Position numbers and translations under genes: made by a program | DNA from: Cohaesibacter gelatinilyticus | GTDB lineage: Bacteria; Pseudomonadota; Alphaproteobacteria; Rhizobiales; Cohaesibacteraceae | Direction: 5' to 3' | Length of the DNA: 64,000 bases | NCBI RefSeq assembly: GCF_900215605.1 | Contig: NZ_OBEL01000001.1 | Span: 1,550,001-1,614,000 of the forward strand | In this document: positions 1 through 9,464 of the stretch, one piece after another | Layout: each line of letters opens with the position of its first letter | How positions within the stretch are numbered: the first letter of the stretch is position 1 | Notes under the pieces: generated by a model | What the model was told of the DNA's origin: nothing | The model's database searches: none | Seen by the model: only the letters and a program-made list of their open reading frames with translations

Positions 1-1707
1 GGAAACGAACTCTCCATTGGTAAAGCTGGCCAGAAATGTTCGACCAGTAAAGATCCCGGTCCCGGAAATATTTTTAGCAGGTGCCAAATCCCCAAAAGGC
101 TTAAGGGATACGTCTTTCAAACCAAAGACACCATTCACCGCCTCATCAGGTAATTCCAAACGATCATCCGGCGTTCTCTCAAACATCTTATCCGTAAGGG
201 TAGCTTCAATCGTACCCCCGGTAGTATGGCCAGACTCAATATTCTCCAGAACCCATCGTCGCGCACCGCCAGCAATATTGACCGGCCACATTTGCGATAG
301 CAGATCATAGGGCATAGGCGAAACATCAAACGCCATGCCAGACGTCAAGACATCATCAACCAACGCCAAGGAGCCAGATCCCTCAACCTTGCCTTCATCT
401 GCAATCGCCGCAAAGCGATCAACAGTCATAATTCCGCTTTCCCGCCCAATGCGAGCTTTCACAAATATCTCATTGAGTTTCTTTGACGGGTTAGGATTGT
501 CCCTGGCATCAAGTGTAATGTCCTGGCCTTCAACGACCATCTTCACTTCGCCAGCACTGTCTTTCGGCCAGACAGCAACTCCCTTGAATTGTCCTCCGGT
601 TTCCCCGAACAGAACTTGTGCAAATTCAAGTGCCAGAACCCGATTTTCAGGCTCCCAATCCAATCTGAAATTTGCCTCATCCAAAAGCGCAGTATCATTG
701 TCACCAAAATCAAGCTGCCCAGCCCCGACATCCAGAGCAATCTTCATATCGATCAGGCTTTCGCGGCCATCAAAATCCATTCGAGCAGCACCGTAAAACG
801 GAGAGCTGAACTTGAAACGTCTCGCCTTTTCGGAAAAGCGCGGCCAAATATCTGCCAAGGACACATCTGCAAAACGAAATTCGATCGATTTTCCCGGAAT
901 CCCGTCCGTTGTCTGATCCAGCTTATATTCTGCCATGGCAAAAGCGATACGGCCTTTTCGTCCATCAACGGCAAAATCTATACGCCAATCATTGTCATCA
1001 TCTCCCTTGGGTTTGTAGGAGAAAGCAACATTATCCAGCAGTCGCGACTTGTCGGCGAGAAGATCGGTAAAGTGAAGTTTGGTATCGCGAATAAGAATAC
1101 GTGGCGGGCGTTTGTCAAAATCCTCCTCTGCAAGCGGGCGCATGGCACGTCTCATGCCATATATGAGCGACACAAATTCCGGCTCATCCGGATCATAATA
1201 GTCGGCTTGCGAACGCACTGGAGGACCAAACGTTTGCGAGAGTCCGCCCGGATCTTGTCCCGCAATGATGAAACGACCCAACTTGTCGCGAACCAGTTGT
1301 GCTTCAAGTTGCGGCACATAAATCTGGCTGGGAATGAACTTCTGTTTTAACAAGGAGAGAAAATCAATTTCCAGATCGATCCTCGGAGCTGAGAAAAGAG
1401 AAACAGAGCCCTCGGTTAGCCGAACATCGGTAAGGCGTAGCGCCAGACCTCCTCCCTCCGCCAGACTGACCTGTGCATCCTCCAATTCCAATATCTGTCC
1501 AGGTGCCATCAAATCCGAAGCAGCGCTTTCAATCCTGTCAGCCACTGATGAAATGGACATTGGAGAAATGGCAATCCGGACAAAAACAAGCCCAATCACC
1601 ATGACACAAACAAACAGCGCAATGGATGCATATTTCAGCAACCTCATTCCCCAGGTTCGTCGAGATGAAGACTGCTTGTCTGTTTCATTTTGAGTGTTTG
1701 TCTGCAT
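1..1707 (-). CDS. AsmA/YhdP-like DUF3971 membrane-anchored protein, 3' end cut by window
   Basis: An open frame runs from an ATG at 1707 to the left window edge without a stop, so 569 codons are visible and the C-terminus is missing. A basic, polar N-terminus is followed by one membrane segment at about residues 24-45. The rest is a long beta-rich chain with repeated 'L.L.D..L' and 'G.G' patterns, as in YhdP/AsmA-type proteins that span the periplasm and are thought to move phospholipids between membranes. That role is family knowledge, and the assignment rests on overall look and on the neighbouring bcp gene, a common arrangement in Rhizobiales. No strong ribosome binding site is seen before the start. 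It is transcribed divergently from bcp. Confidence 0.7.
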   Translation of the reverse strand, partial: MQTNTQNETDKQSSSRRTWGMRLLKYASIALFVCVMVIGLVFVRIAISPMSISSVADRIESAASDLMAPGQILELEDAQVSLAEGGGLALRLTDVRLTEGSVSLFSAPRIDLEIDFLSLLKQKFIPSQIYVPQLEAQLVRDKLGRFIIAGQDPGGLSQTFGPPVRSQADYYDPDEPEFVSLIYGMRRAMRPLAEEDFDKRPPRILIRDTKLHFTDLLADKSRLLDNVAFSYKPKGDDDNDWRIDFAVDGRKGRIAFAMAEYKLDQTTDGIPGKSIEFRFADVSLADIWPRFSEKARRFKFSSPFYGAARMDFDGRESLIDMKIALDVGAGQLDFGDNDTALLDEANFRLDWEPENRVLALEFAQVLFGETGGQFKGVAVWPKDSAGEVKMVVEGQDITLDARDNPNPSKKLNEIFVKARIGRESGIMTVDRFAAIADEGKVEGSGSLALVDDVLTSGMAFDVSPMPYDLLSQMWPVNIAGGARRWVLENIESGHTTGGTIEATLTDKMFERTPDDRLELPDEAVNGVFGLKDVSLKPFGDLAPAKNISGTGIFTGRTFLASFTNGEFVS

Positions 1708-2111
1708 AGCAGAAGTGTCTCGACTATTCGGCGTTACTTGCTGAGAATGGTGGGAGATAAAGGCATGTCTTGAGCCTCATAATCATTGTGGTGTCCGTGA
1801 GTATTTGAAATATCCTGATCCACCCAAACGGGAAGCCTCCAAAAACTCGCCACCTGTCCCGAACTGTTTCTGTACAAGACCAACGCGATGCTGGCATTTC
1901 TGATTTTGTTATGCCAGATTCGATTGGAATGAAAAGAAATTTGTCGACGAACCAAAGACCCCGGCGATACTTTTATTCTGTTCATATCATGGACAGAATA
2001 AAATGGATCCAATTGCTGATTGCCACCGTAAAACCAAACGAATCATCATTACTTTCAAACCTGTCCATACAGGACCACATTGCGTCCTAAAATCGTCAAA
2101 AGGAAGGCAAA
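1708..2111. other. Divergent intergenic region, no gene seen
   Basis: This 404-base gap separates the AsmA-like gene (leftward) and bcp (rightward), so it must carry both promoters. A possible 92-codon frame on the minus strand (1734-2012) has no recognisable domain or ribosome binding site. A small hairpin (CCTGT/ACAGG) lies near 2060, and a purine-rich ribosome binding site (AAAGGAAGG) directly precedes bcp. Confidence 0.5.
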
Positions 2112-2585
2112 ATGACAACAGAACTCGTTGAAGGCATGTCAGCACCAAGCTTTTCTCTACCAACCAATGGTGGCGGAACAATCAATCTAGCTGAGCTAAG
2201 GGGCCAGAATGTCGTTGTATATTTTTATCCCAAAGATAATACGCCTGGCTGCACCACCGAAGCATTGGATTTTACATCGCTGAAGGATCAATTCGCGAAT
2301 GCGAATACCGCAATCATCGGGGTCTCTGCCGATAGCGTGCGCAAGCATGACAACTTCATCACCAAACATGATCTTGGGATCACCCTCGCTTCCGACGAAA
2401 ACACTGAAGTGTGTAATGCCTATGGCGTTTGGGTAGAGAAGAAGATGTATGGCAAAACCTTCATGGGCATTGAGCGCGCAACATTCCTGATGGATTCCAG
2501 CGGCAAGCTCACCCGAATTTGGCGCAAGGTAAAAGTCAAAGGTCACGCGGAAGAAGTGCTGACAGCAGCAAAAACCTTATCATGA
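2112..2585 (+). CDS. bcp: BCP/PrxQ-family thioredoxin-dependent peroxiredoxin
   Basis: A 157-residue peroxiredoxin of the BCP/PrxQ group, cytosolic, reducing hydrogen peroxide and organic peroxides with thioredoxin. The peroxidatic cysteine is C47 in 'DNTPGCTTEA', preceded by the family's 'VVYFYPKD'. In E. coli BCP the resolving cysteine lies five residues later; here that position (52) is leucine. The only other cysteine is C101 in 'TEVCNAYGVW'. The enzyme therefore either works as a 1-Cys type or uses C101. The start is the ATG behind AAAGGAAGG. It stands alone, divergent from the AsmA-like gene and about 107 bases before the DUF455 gene. Confidence 0.93.
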   Translation: MTTELVEGMSAPSFSLPTNGGGTINLAELRGQNVVVYFYPKDNTPGCTTEALDFTSLKDQFANANTAIIGVSADSVRKHDNFITKHDLGITLASDENTEVCNAYGVWVEKKMYGKTFMGIERATFLMDSSGKLTRIWRKVKVKGHAEEVLTAAKTLS

Positions 2586-2692
2586 CCATCCAGGGTTCAT
2601 GAATGTCTATCCATGAACCATCCAAACATCATCAACTTTTGCCGCAACCTATCAAACGGCTGTCAGCACCCATATGAAATTCTGAAGTTCAA

Positions 2693-3568
2693 ATGCTAAG
2701 CCATCCATATCTAAAAACCGCTCCGATGCGCGATGCCCAGAATTATTCATCTCTCGCAGACTACGCAAAGGCAATCACATCAACGCCAGATCTGGGTGAA
2801 AAGGTACAATTATCCTATGATGCAGCACGCGCCTGGTATGGCCGCAAGCTATCGCTAACTGATCATCATGCTCATAGTATGCCGGATCGCCCAGGAAGAC
2901 CGGACAAACCGGAACTCCTGCCTCCTAACAGAATGCCAAAGCGCTCAAAAGGAAAAGGACAAGGAAAACTTGCCCTTCTTCATTCCCTTGCACATATTGA
3001 GCTCAACGCCATTGATTTAACCTGGGATCTGATAGGACGCTACGCCAATCAAACAATGCCGCGTAGCTTCTTCGATCAGTTTGTCCAGGTTGGACTGGAG
3101 GAAGCCTGTCACTTCAATCTCCTAAGCGATCATTTGCAAAAGCTGGGAAGTCACTATGGTGCCCTTCCCGCTCATGATGGTCTTTGGCAGGCAGCACAGG
3201 ATACAAGTTACGATCTGCTGGCACGGCTGGCTCTGATTCCTCTGGTACTGGAAGCAAGAGGTTTGGATGTAACCCCTTCAACCGTCATTCGCATGCGAGA
3301 AAATGGTGACAGTGACAGCGCAGATATCCTGCAAATCATCTATCGCGACGAGAAGCGCCATGTAGCATTCGGAGTAAAATGGTTCCGCTATATGTGTGAT
3401 CGCCGAAACCTGCCCCCGGAATCAACCTTTCATAAATTGGTTCGCAATCACTTTCGCGGTTCTCTCAAGCCACCCTTTAACGATTTGGCACGGGCCGAAG
3501 CTGGCCTAACTCCGGGATTTTACAAGCCATTGACAGGTATTTCATCCACGCGCCCGGATCCGATTTAA
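2693..3568 (+). CDS. DUF455 family ferritin-like protein
   Basis: A 291-residue member of DUF455, a ferritin-like family with a helical bundle and a predicted di-iron centre. Candidate metal ligands are visible: E103 in 'AHIELNAIDL', E137 and H140 in 'EEACH', E187 in 'LEARGLD', and E220 with H223 in 'RDEKRHVAFG'. The biochemical role of the family is not settled, although some relatives are linked to tRNA hydroxylation-type chemistry. The ATG at 2693 has only a weak upstream purine tract; an ATG at 2726 (residue 12) is an alternative. An in-frame TGA at 2675 rules out a longer form. It sits between bcp and the LytM peptidase on the same strand. Confidence 0.85.
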   Translation: MLSHPYLKTAPMRDAQNYSSLADYAKAITSTPDLGEKVQLSYDAARAWYGRKLSLTDHHAHSMPDRPGRPDKPELLPPNRMPKRSKGKGQGKLALLHSLAHIELNAIDLTWDLIGRYANQTMPRSFFDQFVQVGLEEACHFNLLSDHLQKLGSHYGALPAHDGLWQAAQDTSYDLLARLALIPLVLEARGLDVTPSTVIRMRENGDSDSADILQIIYRDEKRHVAFGVKWFRYMCDRRNLPPESTFHKLVRNHFRGSLKPPFNDLARAEAGLTPGFYKPLTGISSTRPDPI

Positions 3569-3637
3569 ACGTTTTGTTAACCCTAATTGAGCCTTAATAG
3601 AAGCAACTAGAAGCATCATAAAGTTAAGTGGTTTCGA

Positions 3638-5044
3638 ATGCTCTCTCAGGACAGAAACAAAACATTCGGGCGTAGGAATGAACCGCACCGTATCATCATT
3701 GCACATGGCGATGTAGTACAGGATTTCACAATCCGGCCTTGGGTCTTTTCTACCTTGTTCGTCATAGGTCTGATTTTCAGTGCACTTTACCTTTCCGCCA
3801 CCACTTACCTTGTCTTTAGAGATGAAATCATTAGCTTTTCCCGCTCTGAACAAGCAATGATTCATAATGCCTACGAGGACCGCATAACCAATTTGCGTGC
3901 ACAATTGGACCGTGTTGCCAGCCGCCAGATGATCGATCAGCAAGAGATCGAAAACCGTGTTCAAATTCTGATGCGCAAGCAGGCTGACTATGAAGCCTAC
4001 TCATCGGTGCTTGCTCCGATTCTCGAAAAAGCCGAGGCCGCTGGCGTAAAGATTCGCGACACGCTGGATATGCCGACCCCCAAAACAGCTCCATGGCGCA
4101 TTAAGCAATCCGATCAACAGGCAAAAGCCGAAATCCAACAAGCAACCGAAAGCAGAATTCAGACCAGTTTCACGGAACTTGCTTCACTGGGATTTCGATC
4201 AAGCAAACCAATCATGAGCGGAGCAGAGGTCAATCAGACCGATCAGCTAACCCAGGTTGCATCCCTTGATCTCGAACAGCCTTCCATGCTGGCAGCAAGT
4301 GATACCAGCATCGATAACGAGCCAACAAGCGCCGTCCCTCAACCAAGCAACACCATTATGCGCCTGGCAGACGCAGCTCAGCAATTGGACGATGATATCT
4401 TCGACAATGCCGTAATTCTTGGAAATATTCTGCAGGACATTCGCAAGAAAACCGAAAGAGTCGAACGCCGCATTGCATCTTTGGGTGTAAAGCTGGATTC
4501 CGATGTAGCAATGGGTGGTCCTTTCCTTCCATTGGCCCACCATTCAGATCAGAAACGTCTTGCCAGAGACGCTGAGCAAGTGGCTATCGCCCTCGACCAA
4601 TATATGAGACTGAAGGAAAATATTCGCAAGTTGCCGATTGCTCACCCGCTGCCATCCGGCCGTTTGACCAGTCGCTTTGGCCCGCGCCGTGACCCGTTCG
4701 TAGGACGCATGGCTATGCATTCTGGCATCGACATTGCCCATCGTCGCGGCACCCCTATTCGTGCTGCGGGTGATGGCAAGGTTGTCCATGCAGGACGCAA
4801 ATCAGGTTATGGTTTGATGGTCGAAATTGATCACGGCAATGGTGTAACCAGCCGTTACGCCCATATGAGCAAGGTCATTGCTCGCAAGGGAACCAGAATC
4901 AAGAAAGGTGCCGTGGTTGGCAAGGTTGGCTCTTCTGGCCGCTCAACCGGCCCTCACCTGCATTTCGAAACCCGCATTCGTGGCAAAGCGGTGAACCCAA
5001 GCTCATTCCTTCTAGCAGGCGTTGAGCTGCGCGGAGATATTTAA
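3638..5044 (+). CDS. M23 (LytM-type) peptidoglycan endopeptidase, membrane anchored
   Basis: A 468-residue protein with a short basic cytoplasmic tail, one membrane segment at about residues 37-57, a long helical and probably coiled-coil region to about 330, and a C-terminal LytM domain. The zinc site is intact: H361 and D365 in 'HSGID' and H442 in 'PHLHFE', with H440 as the catalytic partner. This points to active cleavage of cross-links in the peptidoglycan rather than a degenerate activator of the EnvC type. The architecture resembles periplasmic cell-separation hydrolases. It is followed by a terminator shared with the convergent prfB. Confidence 0.93.
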   Translation: MLSQDRNKTFGRRNEPHRIIIAHGDVVQDFTIRPWVFSTLFVIGLIFSALYLSATTYLVFRDEIISFSRSEQAMIHNAYEDRITNLRAQLDRVASRQMIDQQEIENRVQILMRKQADYEAYSSVLAPILEKAEAAGVKIRDTLDMPTPKTAPWRIKQSDQQAKAEIQQATESRIQTSFTELASLGFRSSKPIMSGAEVNQTDQLTQVASLDLEQPSMLAASDTSIDNEPTSAVPQPSNTIMRLADAAQQLDDDIFDNAVILGNILQDIRKKTERVERRIASLGVKLDSDVAMGGPFLPLAHHSDQKRLARDAEQVAIALDQYMRLKENIRKLPIAHPLPSGRLTSRFGPRRDPFVGRMAMHSGIDIAHRRGTPIRAAGDGKVVHAGRKSGYGLMVEIDHGNGVTSRYAHMSKVIARKGTRIKKGAVVGKVGSSGRSTGPHLHFETRIRGKAVNPSSFLLAGVELRGDI

Positions 5045-5084
5045 GCATCATTCACCCTTCGTCTTCAGCATACACCAGAGACAT

Positions 5085-5109
5085 AAAAGCCCGGCAGTGC
5101 CGGGCTTTT
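5085..5109. terminator. Bidirectional intrinsic terminator between M23 gene and prfB
   Basis: A perfect hairpin, AAAAGCCCGGC with loop AGT and GCCGGGCTTTT, lies between the two convergent stop codons. The A-run on one side and the T-run on the other let it end transcripts from both directions. Confidence 0.92.
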
Positions 5110-5133
5110 CTATTTTGATATCAACCAATTGGC

Positions 5134-6268
5134 TTATACCAGATCTTCAACTGCCTGTTCATCTGCATCGCCAAATGCACGCTGCGCCAAAGCCGCTTCC
5201 ATGTAAGGTGTCAATGCACCATCCAGCACATCTTGAGGGCTGGTGGATTCAACACCAGTACGCAAGTCCTTGACCAACTGGTAAGGCTGCAAGACATAAG
5301 AGCGAATTTGGTGTCCCCAACCGATATCGGTCTTGGATGCCGCTTCCGCATTGGCCTTGTCCTCGCGGATCTGCAATTCACGCTCATAAAGACGAGCCTT
5401 CAGCATGTCCCAGGCTTGTGCACGGTTCTTGTGCTGAGAACGCTGGTTCTGACATTGCACCACAATCCCGGTCGGCTGGTGCGTAATACGAACAGCAGAG
5501 TCTGTGGTATTCACATGCTGACCACCAGCTCCAGACGCGCGATAGGTATCGATACGGCAATCAGACTCATTGATCTCGATGTCAATGGAATCATCAATCA
5601 CCGGATAAACCCAGATCGACGAGAAAGAGGTATGGCGGCGCGCCTGACTATCAAAAGGCGAAATACGTACCAGACGATGAACGCCGGATTCGGTCTTGGC
5701 CCAACCATAGGCATTCTCGCCCTTGATCATGATGGTTGCAGCCTTGATACCTGCTTCTTCACCGGCAGTGACTTCCATCACATCCACCTTGAAGCCAGCC
5801 TTCTCCGCCCAACGGGTATACATGCGCAGAAGCATCGAAGCCCAATCCTGGCTTTCGGTACCGCCAGCGCCAGAATGCACTTCGATATAACAATCATTGC
5901 CATCAGCTTCACCAGACAGCAGCGTTTCAATCTGCTGACGGTTGATATCTGCGAGCAAGCCCTGAATGGTCGCTTCAGCATCATCAACGATGTCCTGATC
6001 CTCTTCCATCTCGCCCATTTCGATCAGCTCGATGGAATCTTCCAGATCCTGATTAGCCTTGAGATAGCCATTGATCGCGCTCTCCAGCTTCTGACGCTCC
6101 TGCATCAGTTTCTGGGCATTTTGCGGATCATTCCAAAGATCGGGATCTTCTGCCAGATTGTTCAGTTCAAGCAGTCTTTTCTGGGATGCATCCCAGTCAA
6201 AGATGCCTCCTCAGCAGAGCAAGACCCTGCTTGATTTCATCAACCACATTCTGAATTTCAGCACGCAT
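5134..6268 (-). CDS. prfB: Peptide chain release factor 2 (RF2), with programmed +1 frameshift
   Basis: RF2 ends translation at UGA and UAA by hydrolysing peptidyl-tRNA in the ribosome. The gene is in two frames. The first 23 codons run from the ATG at 6268 to a CTT at 6202-6200 and then hit an in-frame TGA (6199-6197). Skipping one base gives GAC (6198-6196) and the rest of the protein, about 377 residues in all. The codon-recognition tripeptide SPF (about residues 203-205, specific to RF2) and the catalytic GGQ (about 248-250) are present. The sequence at the junction matches the classical autoregulatory site, so this is not a broken gene. It lies downstream of mrcA and converges on the M23 gene. 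Confidence 0.97.
6196..6211 (-). promoter_or_regulatory. prfB: prfB programmed +1 frameshift site
   Basis: On the coding strand the site reads AGGAGG CAT CTT TGA C. An internal Shine-Dalgarno-like AGGAGG lies three bases before the slippery CTT, followed by the in-frame stop TGA and a C. This is the same spacing as the known E. coli site (AGGGGG TAT CTT TGA C). Low RF2 leaves the TGA unread and favours the shift, giving negative feedback. Confidence 0.96.
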
Positions 6269-6373
6269 AGTCGTCCAATGCCTTTTCATTCATCACTTAT
6301 TCGTTGCGGCAAAAGCGCGTTCCTGAAAAGTTGCAGCACTTTTCAGACAAGAACTCGCTTCAAAACAAAGAGT

Positions 6374-6415
6374 TAAAGCACTCTATGCGATGCAGCAATC
6401 GCATGAAGTGCTTTA
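6374..6415. repeat. Long hairpin in the mrcA-prfB gap
   Basis: TAAAGCACT pairs with AGTGCTTTA, and inside it ATGCGAT pairs with ATCGCAT, separated by a 2x2 internal loop and closed by a 6-base loop. Downstream on the minus strand the sequence is only moderately T-rich, so it may be a second terminator, an RNA stability element or a processing site between mrcA and prfB. Confidence 0.6.
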
Positions 6416-6450
6416 AATACTGCGCTCATTGGCAGAAGTCCATCGTAATA

Positions 6451-6484
6451 ACGAAAACGGACACAGCTTGATAAGCCATGTCCG
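6451..6484 (-). terminator. Putative intrinsic terminator of mrcA
   Basis: On the minus strand CGGACA and TGTCCG form the outer stem and GGCTT/AAGCT the inner one, followed by TTTTCGTTATT. It lies just after the mrcA stop codon. Confidence 0.65.
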
Positions 6485-6510
6485 CTATATTTTTGAGTAT
6501 CAGGCGATAG

Positions 6511-8964
6511 CTAGAACAGTCCACCTGTGCCATCTGTCAAAGCCCGCTCCGCTTCCTGCGCAGAAATTGGCCGCCCCATATCTTCGGTAAAACCAATCAC
6601 GGAATAGCTATCAGGTGGCAAGGTCCCAGGCTTGAAGGCTTCGAGAATAACCCCGCCACCACCAGCACTCGCACGCATACCGGTACGACGATCAATCGGG
6701 ATCAGCTGCAAACCTTCCGGAACCTGAAATGGCTTCTTCGGCTTGTCCGCCAATGCCACCTTCATAAAGTCTGTGAAGATTGGTGCAGCCAGACCACCAC
6801 CGGTCGAACCACGCCCCATCGGACGCGGACGATCATAGCCGACATAAACGCCAACAACGAGATCTGGAGAATAACCAACGAACCACGCATCGCGCTCATC
6901 GTTGGTTGTTCCGGTTTTACCGGCAATCGGCTTACCAACTTTGCGGACCACAGGCGCCGTTCCGCGCAGAACCACACCTTCCATCATGGAAGTAATCTGA
7001 TAGGCGGTCATCGGGTCGAGCACTTGCTCACGGTTGTCTTCAACAATTGGCTCATCCTGACGGACCCAGCTCTGCGCGTTACACTCAGCGCAAATCCGAT
7101 GATCATGACGATAGATGGTCTTGCCGTAACGATCCTGCACCCGGTCAACAAAGGTCGGTTCAATCCGGCGCCCGCCATTGGCCAGCATCGAGTAAGCTGT
7201 TGCCATCCGCATGATCGTGGTTTCGCCAGCACCCAGTGACATGGAGAGAACCGGCATCAAATTGTCATAGATACCAAAGCGATGTGCATATTCTGCCACC
7301 AGCGGCATACCCATATCCTGCGCCAGACGCACAGTCATGACGTTACGAGATTTCTCAATACCAAGACGCAAAGTGGACGGGCCATAGAATTTGCCGCCAT
7401 AATTCTGAGGACGCCAGATGCCCTGACCTCCGCCCTGGTTGATCTCAACCGGAGCATCCATCACCACGCTGGACGGCGTATAGCCATTATCTAGCGCTGT
7501 TGCATAGACGAACGGCTTGAACGAGGACCCTGGCTGACGATAAGCCTGTGTCGCACGGTTGAACTGGCTCTGGGCGTAAGAGAAACCGCCGACAATCGCC
7601 TGAACACGTCCGGTATAAGGATCCATGGCAATCAAGGCACCAGAGACTTCCGGCACTTGCTGCAAGCTATAGAGGTTGCCCTCTTTCTGGCTCACATAAA
7701 CCACATCGCCCGGCTTTAGAACATCAGAGACGGCCCGGATTTTCTTGCCCTTGCGATCCCCGGTCATCCAACGCGCCCAGGTCACATCCTTCAACGAGAT
7801 CAAACCTGTCGCACGCTCGCTGGCCACTTTCTTGCCCGGCAAAATCTGCGGACGCAAACCGATAGCAGCTTCATTAGCCCCAGCAGAGAGAACAACGGCC
7901 AACGACCATTCAGGTAGATCGCTCAAAGGCTCGACCTTGGCAAGAGCCGTTCCCCAATCGCCTGCAATATCAGACTGGGCAACCGGACCACGCCATCCCT
8001 TCTTGCGATCAAAAGCGATCAAGCCTTTATGAAGTGCCTTGCGCGCTTCTTTTTGCAAATTGACATTCAAGGTGGTTCGAACAGACAGGCCACCGTTATA
8101 AAGTTTTTCCTCACCGAACTTCTCGTCGATCCAACGACGAACTTCTTCGGCAAAATAATCGGCTGCAAAGATCTGAGGACCACGGCTACGGAGTTTGACC
8201 TGAAGATCCATTGCCTTGGCCTTATTGGCCTCATCAACGCTCACATATCCATTATTGACCATCTGATCAATGACCCAGTTCCGACGCTCAATGGCTTTTT
8301 CCTTGCGTCGCAATGGATGATAATTGTTTGGTGCCTTGGGAAGCGCAGCCAAATAGGCGATCTCGGCCAGGTTCAGTTCATGAACGGACTTATCAAAATA
8401 ATGCAGCGCGGCTGAGCCAATGCCGTAAGAGCCAATACCGAAGAAAATCTCGTTCAGATACAGCTCCAGAATTTCATCTTTGGAAAAAGCTTGCTCGATA
8501 CGCATTGAGAGCAAAGCTTCCTTGATCTTACGCTCGTAGGATTGCTCGGAACTCAAGAGGAAGTTCTTCGCGACCTGCTGAGTAATGGTCGAAGCGCCAA
8601 CCTTGCGTCGATCTTTGCCAATATTCTTGACATTGGTGACCACTGCTCGGGCGATACCGATGAAGTCCAAACCGGTATGGGTGTAGAAGTTCTTGTCCTC
8701 GGCAGACAGAAAAGCCTGCTTCACACGATCAGGCATTGCCTGAATAGGCAGAAACAAACGGCGCTGACGGGCATATTCTGCCATCAGCTGGCCATCGGAC
8801 GCATGAATACGCGTCATCACTGGAGGCTCATAGTTCCGAAGGGCCGTAAAGTCCGGCAAACCAGCCATCATGGACTGCAAAAACATGTAGACAGCCAAAG
8901 CCACCACAATGAACAGAATCGAACCTGCGGCAAAGAGAAAGCCGAAGAAACGCCAAATTACCAT
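6511..8964 (-). CDS. mrcA: Penicillin-binding protein 1A, bifunctional glycosyltransferase/transpeptidase
   Basis: A class A PBP of 817 residues that polymerises lipid II and cross-links peptidoglycan at the outer face of the inner membrane. After one membrane anchor (about residues 5-30) comes the GT51 domain, with the catalytic glutamate E89 in 'SAEDKNFYTHTGLDF' and 'GASTITQQVAKN'. An OB-like middle region follows. The transpeptidase domain has nucleophile S480 in 'PGSSFKPF', the 'SRN' motif and 'KTGT'. The longest frame opens at a TTG at 9024, but the ATG at 8964 has AAGGA five bases upstream and fits the family, so it was chosen. prfB follows on the same strand; amiC lies upstream beyond an unusual 1.1 kb gap. 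Confidence 0.95.
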   Translation of the reverse strand: MVIWRFFGFLFAAGSILFIVVALAVYMFLQSMMAGLPDFTALRNYEPPVMTRIHASDGQLMAEYARQRRLFLPIQAMPDRVKQAFLSAEDKNFYTHTGLDFIGIARAVVTNVKNIGKDRRKVGASTITQQVAKNFLLSSEQSYERKIKEALLSMRIEQAFSKDEILELYLNEIFFGIGSYGIGSAALHYFDKSVHELNLAEIAYLAALPKAPNNYHPLRRKEKAIERRNWVIDQMVNNGYVSVDEANKAKAMDLQVKLRSRGPQIFAADYFAEEVRRWIDEKFGEEKLYNGGLSVRTTLNVNLQKEARKALHKGLIAFDRKKGWRGPVAQSDIAGDWGTALAKVEPLSDLPEWSLAVVLSAGANEAAIGLRPQILPGKKVASERATGLISLKDVTWARWMTGDRKGKKIRAVSDVLKPGDVVYVSQKEGNLYSLQQVPEVSGALIAMDPYTGRVQAIVGGFSYAQSQFNRATQAYRQPGSSFKPFVYATALDNGYTPSSVVMDAPVEINQGGGQGIWRPQNYGGKFYGPSTLRLGIEKSRNVMTVRLAQDMGMPLVAEYAHRFGIYDNLMPVLSMSLGAGETTIMRMATAYSMLANGGRRIEPTFVDRVQDRYGKTIYRHDHRICAECNAQSWVRQDEPIVEDNREQVLDPMTAYQITSMMEGVVLRGTAPVVRKVGKPIAGKTGTTNDERDAWFVGYSPDLVVGVYVGYDRPRPMGRGSTGGGLAAPIFTDFMKVALADKPKKPFQVPEGLQLIPIDRRTGMRASAGGGGVILEAFKPGTLPPDSYSVIGFTEDMGRPISAQEAERALTDGTGGLF

Positions 8965-9133
8965 GTCTGTCCTTACATCCTGTCTGTCACGCTTGACCAC
9001 CGCCGCACCTAAGGAATCAGCCAAGCTGTCCGTGCGACCTTATACCCGATCAAGCCCAACCCAAAGCATTGAGCCAAGAAAAATGAGCCGATCCAATAAA
9101 AAATGAAAACCGACGGCCTTCCACCAATCACCC

Positions 9134-9185
9134 GAATCTAAAATTCGTCACATTAAGCAGTGAGCACCGAACGAACTTTAGATTC
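9134..9185. repeat. Inverted repeat IR-a
   Basis: The arms 9134-9148 (GAATCTAAAATTCGT) and 9171-9185 (ACGAACTTTAGATTC) pair at 14 of 15 positions with a 22-base loop. It lies about 170 bases upstream of the mrcA start, outside any gene. Confidence 0.75.
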
Positions 9186-9212
9186 AAAAAGGTGACTGGC
9201 AAATATATGTTT

Positions 9213-9289
9213 CTAGTGTGATTTTAGGGATTGAAATAGGAAAACGAACCTGCCGAAAAATGATACCTATTTCAATCCCATCACACTAG
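9213..9289. repeat. Inverted repeat IR-b, about 24 paired bases
   Basis: CTAGTGTGAT (9213-9222) pairs with ATCACACTAG (9280-9289), and GGGATTGAAATAGG (9227-9240) pairs with its complement at 9266-9279. A 4-base bulge (TTTA) sits on the left arm and the loop is about 25 bases. There is no T-run directly after either arm, so a simple terminator is unlikely. Confidence 0.8.
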
Positions 9290-9464
9290 CCCCAAAGTCA
9301 ACTTGATACAAGCATGCTGGCAAAATGGGGCATCAATATGAGCGTCCGATTGATTAGCAGCTCGGACAAACTATCCCGCCTCACACCCAAAATGCACCTT
9401 GCCTGTCTGCGTTTGACAAAAGAGCTGAAAGGACGTTTGAGCCCTTTGCCCCCTTTGGAGGGTT

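Noticed and set aside
1734-2012. 92-codon frame on the minus strand before bcp
   Set aside because: No domain, no ribosome binding site and low-complexity composition.
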